Part shown: in pieces, positions 63,613-64,000 of the stretch
Numbering within the stretch: position 1 is the first letter of the stretch
Layout of the letters: each line of letters opens with the position of its first letter
NCBI RefSeq assembly: GCF_008831285.2
Contig: NC_045140.1
Coordinates: 15,053,796-15,117,795 of the forward strand
Length of the DNA stretch: 64,000 bases
Direction of reading: 5' to 3'
Source of the DNA: Nymphaea colorata
Taxonomy: Eukaryota; Streptophyta; Magnoliopsida; Nymphaeales; Nymphaeaceae
The notes under the pieces: generated by a model
What the model saw: only the letters and a program-made list of their open reading frames with translations
Told to the model about the DNA's origin: nothing
Databases searched by the model: none
Made by a program: the position numbers and the translations under genes

Positions 63613-64000
63613 CTGACCACCACAGACCAGAATATACAAAAAGGAATTAGCCGTCAGACTCAACCAAGCACCGGGCCGATGGAAGCTATTAGCACACAGG
63701 CAGAAAAGTCTCATCCAATCTCATTATGAAGTTTGTTAACCAAAACCAAGAAAAATGAGAGGTAACACCAGACAAACAAAATGAGCTTATACAAGCAATT
63801 ACACATAATGTGTATAAGCTTCAATGGGAATTCTTATGGCAAAAACTTTGTGATTTGTAAGCTCTCCATTTCACTACTTCGGGTTGGATACGTCACCATG
63901 AGCCATTCAACAAACCTTGCTGTCTCGCACATTTATAGCAGGTAACAGCATGAATGGATAATGCATCTAAAAATGACTGAAAATGATGTTGTTAGGAGAT

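Overview
The window is nuclear DNA of a flowering plant. The signs are intron-containing genes with GT-AG junctions, plant-only families (XTH cell-wall enzymes, HD-Zip II, CLE and DY-type peptide hormones, the plant-specific complex II subunit SDH6), a eukaryotic tRNA-Lys(CTT), long gene-poor spacers and many (TA)n, (GA)n and (CT)n microsatellites. No species can be named from the sequence alone.

Layout: 1-2.7 kb is gene-free, with a degenerate three-copy repeat near the start. 2.75-5.78 kb (minus) is a four-exon XTH (xyloglucan endotransglucosylase/hydrolase). 5.8-17 kb is a spacer holding a 78-bp TA microsatellite, a perfect 19-bp-arm hairpin, and a probable old LTR-element fragment into which a 433-bp hAT-type MITE with an exact 8-bp target duplication has inserted. 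17.0-19.7 kb (plus) is SDH6, three exons. 22.1-25.4 kb (minus) is a second XTH, three exons. 25.5-35.4 kb shows no gene. 35.41-35.64 kb (minus) is a small intronless CLE peptide precursor, flanked by two nearly identical 63-bp direct repeats. 40.60 kb is tRNA-Lys(CTT). 41.17-42.28 kb (plus) is a third XTH with short introns. 45.69-47.94 kb (minus) is an HD-Zip class II transcription factor. 54.25-54.72 kb (plus) is a three-exon, 98-residue secreted-peptide precursor ending in a DY...HPP motif that resembles RGF/GOLVEN hormones. 56.55-60.44 kb (minus) is a NO66/MINA-like JmjC oxygenase. 63.30 kb to the window edge (minus) is the 3' part of a glutaredoxin gene.

How they relate: the three XTH genes are dispersed rather than tandem. 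Two share a three-exon plan, while the first has an extra intron and a divergent active-site neighbourhood, so it belongs to a different subfamily. Three genes (CLE, the DY peptide and HD-Zip II) are of regulatory families, but nothing in the sequence ties them into one pathway. The rest are ordinary housekeeping genes (SDH6, JmjC oxygenase, glutaredoxin, tRNA). I did not find a clearly new multigene system. The items most worth a second look are the DY-peptide precursor, the CLE gene with its flanking direct repeats, the CPYC variant in the HD-Zip II protein, and the perfect hairpin at 12.95 kb.
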